NCBI GenBank assembly: GCA_030453285.1
Contig: JAKDKP010000188.1
Coordinates: 1 to 5,595 of the forward strand
Source: Propionibacteriales bacterium
GTDB lineage: Bacteria; Actinomycetota; Actinomycetes; Propionibacteriales; Propionibacteriaceae
Length of the DNA stretch: 5,595 bases
Reading direction: 5' to 3'
Position 1 is the stretch's first letter, and the number at the start of each line of letters is the position of its first letter. This document shows, in pieces, positions 1-5,493 of this stretch. A program made the position numbers and the translations under genes. The notes below the pieces were generated by a model that saw only the letters and a list, made by a program, of their open reading frames with translations, ran no database searches and was not told the origin of the DNA.

Positions 1-101
1 GCCGCAGCCTCGGTGGGGCCTTGGCAGGCGCCGAGCAGGAGAGCGGCAGCGGTCAGGGTGCTCAACAGGATGGCCGTACGACGGCGGGACAAAGTGGTCA
101 T
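1..101 (-). CDS. Putative lipoprotein, N-terminal fragment (3' end outside window)
   Basis: Read on the minus strand from an ATG at 101, the first 33 codons give a classic lipoprotein signal peptide. A basic n-region (MTTLSRRR) is followed by a hydrophobic h-region (residues 9-22) and a lipobox L-G-A-C with Cys26, the residue expected to be lipidated and to become the mature N-terminus. The mature protein (from CQGPTEAA) would be anchored to the outer face of the membrane. The rest lies beyond position 1, so no function can be given; substrate-binding proteins and small cell-wall lipoproteins are equally possible. No in-frame alternative start occurs within about 25 nt upstream. The best ribosome-binding sequence, a GGAGGGGG on the minus strand (rc of 123-130), sits about 21 nt upstream, which is long, so initiation may be weak or regulated. 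The gene follows the small gene at 195-389 on the same strand with a 93-nt gap and could be co-transcribed with it. Confidence 0.8.
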   Translation of the reverse strand, partial: MTTLSRRRTAILLSTLTAAALLLGACQGPTEAA

Positions 102-115
102 GAGTCCAGTCGAGC

Positions 116-139
116 AAGCCTGCCCCCTCCACGGGGCTT
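116..139 (-). other. GC-rich hairpin in the leader of the lipoprotein gene
   Basis: On the minus strand, GCCCC (rc of 133-137) can pair with GGGGC (rc of 122-126) around a 6-nt loop. The alternative stem AAGCC/GGCTT (rc of 135-139 and 116-120) uses overlapping bases. The first stem includes most of the only SD-like sequence (GGAGGGGG) upstream of the lipoprotein ATG. No run of U follows, so it is not a convincing intrinsic terminator for the preceding small gene. It may be a leader structure or chance pairing in GC-rich DNA. Confidence 0.25.
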
Positions 140-194
140 CATCCACAGGGAGATTTCGCTCGCCGGTGATCGTCTCGGCCAGATGTTCGGTGAT

Positions 195-389
195 TCAGGC
201 CGTACGGCGAGTGTTGCGCCGGGTCAGCAGATCTCCGATCCGACGCAACGTTGAGGGCAGTGGCGGGTGTGGCCGGGACTCGGCGGAGTGAGCTCGTACG
301 AACTCGGCTGCCAGGGTGTCCTTGGCTGCCTCCTGACGCAGCTCCTGTTGGCGGATTCGCTCGGTGACGGTGAAGTAGTAGTCGCTCAT
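195..389 (-). CDS. Small hypothetical protein, 64 aa
   Basis: I do not recognise a named family. The protein begins MSDYYFTVTERIRQQELRQE. Residues 7-34 look like one amphipathic, charged helix. A Pro-rich hinge follows (about residues 40-45, RPHPPLP), then a strongly basic tail with nine Arg between 49 and 62. Short proteins with an aromatic N-terminus, a Gln/Glu/Arg-rich helix and a basic end are common in Actinobacteria and usually annotated only as hypothetical. No signal peptide or membrane segment is visible. The frame is open further upstream to an ATG at 467, but the 26 extra residues look non-coding. The ATG at 389 has purine-rich sequence (GAGAG, GAGG) just upstream, so I chose it. 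Its stop is followed after 93 nt by the lipoprotein gene on the same strand. It is divergent from the monooxygenase at 555. Reality of the gene is likely but not certain. Confidence 0.6.
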   Translation of the reverse strand: MSDYYFTVTERIRQQELRQEAAKDTLAAEFVRAHSAESRPHPPLPSTLRRIGDLLTRRNTRRTA

Positions 390-474
390 GGCCTCGACTC
401 TCGCCGTGAGGGGCCGTGCCACACATCGGGTGATTGGCGCATCCTGGCGTGCTTTCGCCGGTGCCAAGGCCGTC

Positions 475-486
475 TGAGGTACCTCA
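475..486. promoter_or_regulatory. Perfect 12-bp palindrome TGAGGTACCTCA, candidate operator
   Basis: TGAGGT followed directly by ACCTCA is a perfect 12-bp inverted repeat. It lies in the non-coding region between the divergent small gene (start 389) and monooxygenase (start 555), about 70 nt upstream of the latter's ATG. The symmetry ends sharply at both sides. Its size fits a site for a dimeric repressor or activator, but I cannot name the regulator, and no regulator gene is in the window. Confidence 0.4.
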
Positions 487-491
487 CGGGA

Positions 492-541
492 ATAGTTGGC
501 GGGGGCGGCCCGTTGACCAGTACGATTGAACCATCAACTAT
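492..541 (+). promoter_or_regulatory. Promoter/operator region of the monooxygenase-reductase operon
   Basis: This stretch is A/T-richer than its surroundings. It contains a -10-like hexamer TACGAT (521-526, fitting TAnnnT) with a possible -35 TTGGCG at 496-501 (19-nt spacer). A TTGACC at 513-518 is closer to the ideal -35, but its matching -10 would overlap the ribosome-binding site. The region is dense in half-sites: ATAGTTG (492-498) is the exact reverse complement of CAACTAT (535-541), and GTTGA (512-516) mirrors TCAAC (534-538). A start near 533 would give a leader of about 22 nt including AAGGAG (543-548). The exact promoter is uncertain; operator function is inference. Confidence 0.35.
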
Positions 542-554
542 CAAGGAGTGAATC

Positions 555-1739
555 ATGCAGGTCGGAGTTTTCGGCATCGGGGACGTCACCACCGATCCCA
601 CGACCGGTCGGACCCCGTCCGAGCACGACCGGATCAAGGACACGATCGCCATCGCCAAGAAGGCCGAAGAAGTCGGACTCGACGTCTTCGCCACCGGCGA
701 GCACCACAACCCGCCCTTCGTCGCTCCGGCCAATCCGACGGTCCTGCTCGCCCACCTGGCAGCGGTGACTGAGCGCCTGATCCTGTCCACCGCGACGACC
801 TTGATCACCACCAACGATCCGGTACGCCTGGCCGAGGACTACGCCTATCTGCAGCACCTGGCCGACGGTCGGATCGACCTGGTGATGGGCCGCGGCAACA
901 CCGGGCCGGTCTATCCCTGGTTCGGCAAGGACATCCGTCAAGGGATCGGTCTGGCCGTGGAGAACTATGCGCTGCTGCACGAGCTGTGGCGTACCGACGT
1001 GGTCGACTGGCAGGGCAAGTTCCGTACCCCGCTGCAGGGTTTCACTTCGACCCCGCGCCCGATGGACGGCCTACCGCCGTTCGTGTGGCACGGATCGATC
1101 CGCAGCCCGGAGATCGCCGAGCAGGCGGCCTACTACGGTGACGGATTCTTTGCCAACAACATCTTCTGGCCCAAGGAGCACTTCCAGCAGTTGATCACGT
1201 TGTACCGCAAGCGCTTCGAACACTACGGGCACGGTTCGGCCGACCAGGCCATTGTCGGGCTCGGCGGGCAGTTCTTCATGCGCCGCAACTCCCAGGACGC
1301 GGTCAACGAGTTCCGGCCGTACTTCGACAATGCGCCGGTGTACGGCCACGGCCCGAGTCTTGAGGAGTTCAGCAGCCAGACGCCGCTGACGGTCGGCAGC
1401 CCGCAGGAGGTGATCGAGAAGACGCTGGAGTTCACCCAGTCGTTCGGCTCGTACCAGCGCCAGCTCTTCCTGCTCGATCACGCCGGACTACCGCTGAAGA
1501 CGACGTTCGAACAACTCGACCTGTTGGGTGAGATCCTGCCGACCCTGCGAGCCGAATGGGAAGCCCGTCGTCCCGCGCACGTCCCGGCCGATCCGCCGAC
1601 CCACCCCTCGCGGCTGGCCGCGCGGGAGAACGCGGCCGCCGAGGCGAACGACACCCTGGTCGGGGCCACCTCGACCACGAGCACACCGGACAGCACCACA
1701 CCGGACAGCACCACACCGGACAGCACCAAGGAAGGTTGA
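555..1739 (+). CDS. LLM-class flavin-dependent oxidoreductase, CE1758 family (394 aa)
   Basis: A bacterial luciferase-like monooxygenase: a TIM-barrel enzyme that uses reduced FMN and O2 to oxidise an unknown substrate in the cytoplasm. The N-terminal strand MQVGVFGIGD and the ATGEHHNPPF stretch (46-55, E49-H50-H51 in the active-site region) are typical. So are the DGRIDLVMGRGN segment (104-115), the barrel strand PPFVWHG (174-180), and TVGSP (279-283), which commonly introduces a C-terminal helix. AAGGAG (543-548) lies 6 nt before the ATG, which fixes the start. The immediately following FMN reductase is the usual partner of the CE1758 family, which supports the subfamily call. The catalytic core seems to end near residue 338. 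The remaining about 56 residues are Ala/Thr/Pro/Asp-rich and end in three perfect TPDST repeats, an unusual, probably disordered tail. The substrate cannot be inferred; no sugar, alkane or thiamine specificity is shown. Confident at family level. Confidence 0.9.
   Translation: MQVGVFGIGDVTTDPTTGRTPSEHDRIKDTIAIAKKAEEVGLDVFATGEHHNPPFVAPANPTVLLAHLAAVTERLILSTATTLITTNDPVRLAEDYAYLQHLADGRIDLVMGRGNTGPVYPWFGKDIRQGIGLAVENYALLHELWRTDVVDWQGKFRTPLQGFTSTPRPMDGLPPFVWHGSIRSPEIAEQAAYYGDGFFANNIFWPKEHFQQLITLYRKRFEHYGHGSADQAIVGLGGQFFMRRNSQDAVNEFRPYFDNAPVYGHGPSLEEFSSQTPLTVGSPQEVIEKTLEFTQSFGSYQRQLFLLDHAGLPLKTTFEQLDLLGEILPTLRAEWEARRPAHVPADPPTHPSRLAARENAAAEANDTLVGATSTTSTPDSTTPDSTTPDSTKEG
1683..1727 (+). repeat. Three perfect 15-bp tandem repeats inside the monooxygenase gene
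   Basis: The unit ACACCGGACAGCACC occurs three times without a mismatch at 1683-1697, 1698-1712 and 1713-1727. Each unit is read in frame as TPDST (protein residues 377-391), so gain or loss of a unit would keep the reading frame. The array ends one base before the ribosome-binding site of the next gene. Confidence 0.95.
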
Positions 1740-1741
1740 TC

Positions 1742-2335
1742 ATGGACATTCTCGTCATCAGTGCCGGGCTCAGCCAGCCCTCGTCCACCCGGATGCTGGC
1801 CGACCGGCTGACCGACGCCGCCGTACGGCATCTCGGCAATCATGATCAGGACGCCGAGGTGACCACGGTCGAGCTGCGAGACCTGGCGATCGATGTGACC
1901 AACAAGCTGGTCAGCCAGTACACCAGTCCGGCACTGGAGCGCGCCCTCGCGCACGTCCGCAGCGCCGATGCCCTGGTCGTGGTGTCGCCCATCTTCAACG
2001 GCTCCATGTCGGGACTGTTCAAGATGTTCTTCGACCTCGTGCCGCCCGATGATCTGGCCGGTACCCCGGTGCTGCTCGGCGCCACCGGTGGGACTCCGCG
2101 ACACTCGCTGGCGATCGAGCACGGGCTGCGCCCGATGTTTGCCTACCTGCGCGCGCTGACCGTGCCCACGTCGGTCTACGCCGCGACCGACGACTGGGGC
2201 GCCGACAGCACCCTGGGGGTCCGGATCGATCGGGCCGGGGCCGACCTGGCCGCCGTGCTCGTCCGCTCCCCGCGCCCCGAGCGCGTTGACCCGTACGAAG
2301 AAGTCACGCCGTTCAGCACCCTGTTGGGCGGCTGA
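1742..2335 (+). CDS. NAD(P)H-dependent FMN reductase, CE1759 family (197 aa)
   Basis: A flavodoxin-fold FMN reductase that should use NAD(P)H to reduce FMN and supply it to the monooxygenase encoded just upstream. Visible features are the first beta strand and phosphate-binding loop, MDILVISAGLSQPSSTRML (Ser/Thr-rich loop 11-16), then VVVSPIFNGSMSGLFKMFFD (79-98), the segment typical of NADPH-dependent FMN reductases that contacts flavin and dimer partner. GATGG (113-117) follows. The length is normal for the family. AAGGAAGG (1728-1735) sits 6 nt before the ATG at 1742 and lies inside the last codons of the upstream gene; the two genes are separated by 2 bp, so they form one operon with likely translational coupling. 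The frame is open further upstream, but only through the out-of-frame repeat tail of the monooxygenase, so those starts are rejected. Confidence 0.9.
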   Translation: MDILVISAGLSQPSSTRMLADRLTDAAVRHLGNHDQDAEVTTVELRDLAIDVTNKLVSQYTSPALERALAHVRSADALVVVSPIFNGSMSGLFKMFFDLVPPDDLAGTPVLLGATGGTPRHSLAIEHGLRPMFAYLRALTVPTSVYAATDDWGADSTLGVRIDRAGADLAAVLVRSPRPERVDPYEEVTPFSTLLGG

Positions 2336-2348
2336 CAACTGGCGCGTC

Positions 2349-2364
2349 CTCAGCGCAGGCTGAG
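2349..2364. terminator. Short hairpin at the convergent gene junction, weak terminator candidate
   Basis: CTCAGC (2349-2354) and GCTGAG (2359-2364) form a perfect 6-bp stem with a GCAG loop, straddling the stop codon of the transporter fusion and lying 14 bp beyond the stop of the FMN reductase. It is symmetrical and could act on both converging transcripts. However, neither side has a run of T, and part of it encodes the C-terminus LLLSLR, so terminator activity is doubtful. Confidence 0.25.
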
Positions 2365-4674
2365 CAGGAGCGGGGCGGCCACCAGCAGGAGGGCAATCGC
2401 CACGGCAACCCAGTCGCGCCCACGCCACGGCGAAGGCAGGGCGAAGGTGCGCCGCCGCGCTTCGGCAAACCCGCGTGCGTCCATCGAGGTGGCCATCACC
2501 TGCGCCTGTCGCAACACGTGCACCAACAAGGTGAAGGTCATCGAGGCCACGTGCCTGATCCGACCCGGCAGGGAGCGACCCGGTGCCAGTCCGCGGATCC
2601 GGCGCACCTGCGCGATGCGCCGCCAGTCATCCAGCAGGAGCTGCAGACGTAGCAGGGCGGCGGTCCCGGCAACCACCGGTCGGTGCGGCAGCCGGCACCG
2701 CTGGGCCAGCGCGTCACCCAGCCGACTCGGGTCAAGGACGCCGACCAGGATCACGCCCGGTACGACCAGACAGGCGATCCGGGTGATCTCCTTGGCGGCG
2801 GCGACGAAGGCGGCGGAGGAGAACGCCGCCCGGTCGGAGAACACCAGGGTTGACCAGCCGACGGTGAGCGCCGCCAGGGCAACCGGCACCAGGCGCGCCA
2901 GGGTGGGGACGAGAGTCCGACGCCCTACGGCCAGGGGTGCCAGCAGCACGCTCACCAGCAGGGTCAGGACACCAACCAACCAGTCGGTGACGAAGAAGGA
3001 GCCGATCACACCACCGAGGGCGACGATCAACAGCGCCAGAGGATTGTTGCGGGCTGCCGGCGGCGCACCGGGTTCGACGACTTCCCGTACGGCATGATCA
3101 GCAGGTTCGGCCGCCACCGGCGGCCGGTCGGCACCGATCGCGAGCCGGTGATCGGCGGCGGCGATCAACGACTCGTCGTGAGTGGCCGCCAGCACGACGG
3201 TCCCCTCGGCCCGCAGTCGGTCGATCACCTGCATCACCGCCGCCCAGGTGTGTCGGTCCTGTCCCACCGTCGGCTCATCCAACAGGATCACGGCAGGGGC
3301 GTGGACGATCACCGCGGCCAGGGCCAGGCGTCGCTGTTCGCCGCCGGAGAGCTGGTACGGATCGGCTTCCCGCAGGTGATCAAGTCCCAACTCGGTGAGC
3401 AGGGTCTCGGCTCGAGCGTTGGCTGCCGCCAGCCGTACGGGATCGCCTGCGAACAGCACCCGGCTGGTGGCCAACATCTCATCGATCACCGTTCGCCGGG
3501 TCCACAGCAGGTCGACGTGCTGCGGCAGCCACGCCACCACCGATGCCAGCTCGGTCGATCGCCGAAGTCCACGAGCGTCGATGGGCCCGGTCGCCCCGGG
3601 AAGTCTGACCTGTCCGGCCCCGGGGATGAAGCCCGCAACAGTGTGCAGCAGGGTCGACTTGCCTGCACCACTGGGCCCGGTGACCACGGTGAAGGTGCCC
3701 GGTTCGATGGTGAGAGTGAGATCGGCTGCCAGCTCCCTGCCGTCCGGCGCGGTCAAGCCCACTCCACTCAGTTCCAGTGCCGCGCTTCCGTCCCCAAAAT
3801 CGGTAAGCCCAGTCGCGCTGCTGCCATATATGCCACCGGAACGGCTATGTGTACCGCTTTTCGGGCCAGCGCCCGACCGCTCGACCGGATCGGAGGCACG
3901 AAGGTCGGACACGGTGAGCGGCTCGATGCCCGGCACCCAGATCCCGGCGTCAAGCAGTTGACTCTCCTGGTCGGCCAGGACCTGGATGGTCGGGCCGTCG
4001 GCCAGCACCCGACCGTGGCGGTCCAGCACGACGGTGCGTTCGCAGACCCCAGCCCAGTCGGCAAGCCGATGCTCGACCACCACCAGGGTGAGGGTGCGTT
4101 CGTCCGCGGCCCGGAGGACGGCCGCACGGACGGTTGCCGCCGCGGGCGGGTCGAGCATGGCGGTGGGCTCGTCCAGCAGCAGGACGTCGGGGTTGAGGGC
4201 CAGCGCGCCGGCCAGGGCCAGGCGCTGTTGCTGGCCGCCGGACAGTGCGGTGGTGCGATGTCCGGCGTCGTACGGGAAGTCCACCGCCGTGAGCGCCTGT
4301 TCGGCCGTCGTACGGACCTGATGGGGCGACGATCGACGGTTCTCCGGACCGAAGGCGGCGTCGCGCCCCACGTGTTCGGCGACCCAGGCATGGGAAGGGT
4401 CCTGCAGCATCAACCCGATCCGACCGGGCTCGGCCTGCGGAGCGGTCCCGCCCAGTGTGACGCTGCCCTGCTGCTCGCCGAGGCTGTCGTCGAGCAGTCC
4501 CGCCATGGCGCGCAGCAGTGTCGACTTCCCGGACCCGCTGGGCCCCAGCACCAGCACCCGTTCGCCGGGTCGTACGGTCAACGACACCTCGAGCACCGGC
4601 TCGCTCCGCCCGTACGGGCGCCAGGTGAAGTCCTCGACCACCAAGGTGGCCGTCGCTGTCGCGGTAGCGGTCAT
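2350..4674 (-). CDS. ECF transporter fusion: two ABC ATPases plus EcfT membrane component (YkoD-YkoC type, 774 aa)
   Basis: This energises vitamin uptake through the S component encoded upstream. ATPase 1 (about 11-250) has Walker A GPSGSGKS (44-51), Q-loop Q91, signature LSGGQ (144-148), Walker B VLLLDEP (164-170, E169) and H-loop H202. After a polar Ser/Gly-rich linker (about 260-298), ATPase 2 (299-515) has Walker A GPSGAGKS (333-340), Q385, signature LSGGE (442-446), Walker B VILLDEP (462-468, E467) and H499. All catalytic residues are present in both. A second linker leads to an EcfT/CbiQ-like part (about 543-774) with hydrophobic segments near 546-584, 593-612, 630-647 and 752-772. It also has the two coupling motifs RIRG (692-695) and ARG (733-735). 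In Bacillus the ATPase (ykoD) and T component (ykoC) are separate genes; here they are one chain. The start ATG at 4674 overlaps the ykoE stop as ATGA. The frame continues open upstream, but only as a shadow of ykoE. The N-terminus is a Thr-Ala repeat. Confidence 0.92.
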   Translation of the reverse strand: MTATATATATLVVEDFTWRPYGRSEPVLEVSLTVRPGERVLVLGPSGSGKSTLLRAMAGLLDDSLGEQQGSVTLGGTAPQAEPGRIGLMLQDPSHAWVAEHVGRDAAFGPENRRSSPHQVRTTAEQALTAVDFPYDAGHRTTALSGGQQQRLALAGALALNPDVLLLDEPTAMLDPPAAATVRAAVLRAADERTLTLVVVEHRLADWAGVCERTVVLDRHGRVLADGPTIQVLADQESQLLDAGIWVPGIEPLTVSDLRASDPVERSGAGPKSGTHSRSGGIYGSSATGLTDFGDGSAALELSGVGLTAPDGRELAADLTLTIEPGTFTVVTGPSGAGKSTLLHTVAGFIPGAGQVRLPGATGPIDARGLRRSTELASVVAWLPQHVDLLWTRRTVIDEMLATSRVLFAGDPVRLAAANARAETLLTELGLDHLREADPYQLSGGEQRRLALAAVIVHAPAVILLDEPTVGQDRHTWAAVMQVIDRLRAEGTVVLAATHDESLIAAADHRLAIGADRPPVAAEPADHAVREVVEPGAPPAARNNPLALLIVALGGVIGSFFVTDWLVGVLTLLVSVLLAPLAVGRRTLVPTLARLVPVALAALTVGWSTLVFSDRAAFSSAAFVAAAKEITRIACLVVPGVILVGVLDPSRLGDALAQRCRLPHRPVVAGTAALLRLQLLLDDWRRIAQVRRIRGLAPGRSLPGRIRHVASMTFTLLVHVLRQAQVMATSMDARGFAEARRRTFALPSPWRGRDWVAVAIALLLVAAPLLLSLR

Positions 4675-5312
4675 GCCCCGCGCGCCTCGGCGTGCTCCCG
4701 TCCGGGCGGGAAGGGGGCCAGCACCCCGGTCGCGGCGAGCGCCCGGACCAGCCCGGTGCCGAGCAGCCCGCCCACCAGTGCCCCCGAAATGATCATGGTC
4801 ACCGCATAGACCCCGGCGTACCCGATCGCCCATTCGCGGTAGTAGAGCAGCCATTCGTACGGGGTCTCCAGCAGGCCGGCCAGCGCGCCACCGATCATCG
4901 CCGGCGCGAGGCTGAACAGCCCGTAGGCGAAGATCAGGAAGCCGAGCTCGACCCCGAGACCTTGGATGACGCCCGAGCCCAGCGTGGCCAGACCCCACTG
5001 TCCGCCGAGCAACGGCTCCACGCTGGCGGCGATGATCTCGGCCAACAGGGCGGCGCCGGGTCGGCGGATGATCAATGCCGCCACGACCGCTGGTAGCCAC
5101 CAGAACCCACCAAGGATTCCGCTCAACGGCGGCAGCGCGGCGAAGAGGGGGCCGGTCAGGTTGTAGACCTGTCCCCAACCGATGAAGGCCACACCGAACG
5201 CGACCCCGATCATCACCGCGGTGACAAGATCAACAGTGCGCCACCGGAACAGCGGCCCGATCGCTCGTACGGTGTGCGCTCGCCCGGCGCGTGCTTGAGT
5301 TGCTGTCGTCAT
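4671..5312 (-). CDS. ykoE: ECF transporter S component, YkoE family (thiamine/HMP), 213 aa
   Basis: This is the membrane protein that binds the substrate and hands it to the ATPase/EcfT complex. The most family-like stretch is residues 69-127: GGFWWLP, then IIRRPGAALLAEIIAASVEP, then the GGQWG turn (103-107) and the QGLGVELGF segment (117-125). Membrane segments appear at about 29-46, 72-92, 108-137, 138-148 and 163-195. YkoE was first assigned to the thiamine precursor hydroxymethylpyrimidine and later shown to bind thiamine; the TPP riboswitch upstream supports either. I chose the ATG at 5312 because GGAGGGAG (rc of 5318-5325) lies directly upstream; a GTG five codons earlier (5327) would overlap that site. 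The stop overlaps the next gene's start by 4 nt, indicating one operon. No ykoF is in the window. Confidence 0.92.
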   Translation of the reverse strand: MTTATQARAGRAHTVRAIGPLFRWRTVDLVTAVMIGVAFGVAFIGWGQVYNLTGPLFAALPPLSGILGGFWWLPAVVAALIIRRPGAALLAEIIAASVEPLLGGQWGLATLGSGVIQGLGVELGFLIFAYGLFSLAPAMIGGALAGLLETPYEWLLYYREWAIGYAGVYAVTMIISGALVGGLLGTGLVRALAATGVLAPFPPGREHAEARGA

Positions 5313-5317
5313 GACGT

Positions 5318-5341
5318 CTCCCTCCACTACATGGAAGGGAA
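5318..5341 (-). promoter_or_regulatory. Shine-Dalgarno-sequestering hairpin of the riboswitch expression platform
   Basis: On the minus strand, TTCCCTTC (rc of 5334-5341) pairs along all eight positions (two G-U) with GGAGGGAG (rc of 5318-5325), the ribosome-binding site of ykoE, around the 8-nt loop CATGTAGT. This would hide the ribosome-binding site when formed. A competing pairing of AGGGAG (rc of 5380-5385, at the 3' side of the aptamer) with TTCCCT (rc of 5336-5341) would free it. This is the expected layout for translational repression by TPP; the switching itself is inferred. No U-rich terminator is present. Confidence 0.6.
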
Positions 5342-5376
5342 GTCCGGGCCGCCTGCTCGTCCGAACTCGAGATTCC

Positions 5377-5463
5377 CGACTCCCTACGCCGGTGCCAACC
5401 GGATCAGGTTCGAGGGTCTGCGACTCGTCGCACTCTCAGTGCCCCTGCGGCACTCCCCTGTCG
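5377..5463 (-). ncRNA. TPP riboswitch (THI element) aptamer
   Basis: Read on the minus strand, all conserved parts of the thiamin-pyrophosphate aptamer occur in order. P1 is CGAC (5463-5460) with GTCG (5380-5377). GGGG (5458-5455) is followed by P2, AGTGCC (5454-5449) with GGCACT (5443-5438). The pyrimidine-binding CTGAGA is at 5439-5434. A P3 hairpin follows at about 5432-5419, then ACCC (5417-5414) and CCTGATC (5408-5402). P5 is CCGGT (5402-5398) with ACCGG (5393-5389), then GCGTAGGGA (5389-5381). It senses intracellular thiamine pyrophosphate and lowers expression of the downstream transporter operon when TPP is plentiful. It ends about 65 nt before the ykoE ATG, leaving room for the expression platform. 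Confidence 0.95.
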
Positions 5464-5464
5464 T

Positions 5465-5478
5465 CGGCTCCACTCTAG
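5465..5478 (-). promoter_or_regulatory. Probable promoter of the riboswitch-transporter operon
   Basis: On the minus strand, TAGAGT (rc of 5472-5477) fits the actinobacterial -10 pattern TAnnnT. It would place the transcription start near 5465, right at the foot of the aptamer. The best -35-like hexamer, CTGACC (rc of 5492-5497), is only 14 nt away, which is short, so the -35 is uncertain. That hexamer overlaps the end of the upstream gene. Confidence 0.45.
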
Positions 5479-5493
5479 CCCACAACCTGCCGG

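Noticed and set aside
390..467. N-terminal extension of the 64-aa protein to an ATG at 467
   Set aside because: The extra residues look non-coding, and the internal ATG at 389 has purine-rich sequence just upstream.
1556..1741. Upstream in-frame extension of the FMN reductase
   Set aside because: It overlaps the monooxygenase tail and has no protein-like composition; the ATG at 1742 has a good ribosome-binding site and begins the flavodoxin fold.
1478..2428. Minus-strand open frame (316 codons) across the monooxygenase-reductase junction
   Set aside because: Antisense shadow spanning two well-supported genes and part of the third; the translation is low-complexity and includes the reverse-read tandem repeat.
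4644..4674. Thr-Ala alternating repeat at the start of the transporter fusion as a microsatellite
   Set aside because: Codons for the (Thr-Ala) run differ from unit to unit, so it is an imperfect repeat with no sign of recent slippage.
3094..4809. Long plus-strand open frame (571 codons) opposite the transporter fusion
   Set aside because: It is antisense to a gene with two intact sets of ABC motifs, has a low-complexity Gly/Arg/Gln/His-rich translation with no domain, and is explained by GC-rich codon bias.
4675..5178. Upstream in-frame extension of the transporter fusion (168 extra residues)
   Set aside because: The extension overlaps ykoE in another frame and reads as Arg/Gly-rich noise; the ATG at 4674 starts the normal ATPase fold and overlaps the ykoE stop.
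5313..5327. GTG start for ykoE five codons upstream
   Set aside because: The GTG overlaps the GGAGGGAG that serves as ribosome-binding site for the ATG at 5312.
5341..5367. Intrinsic terminator in the riboswitch leader
   Set aside because: The 7-bp stem AGTTCGG/CCGGACT is present but no U-run follows it, so transcription termination is unlikely; translational control fits better.
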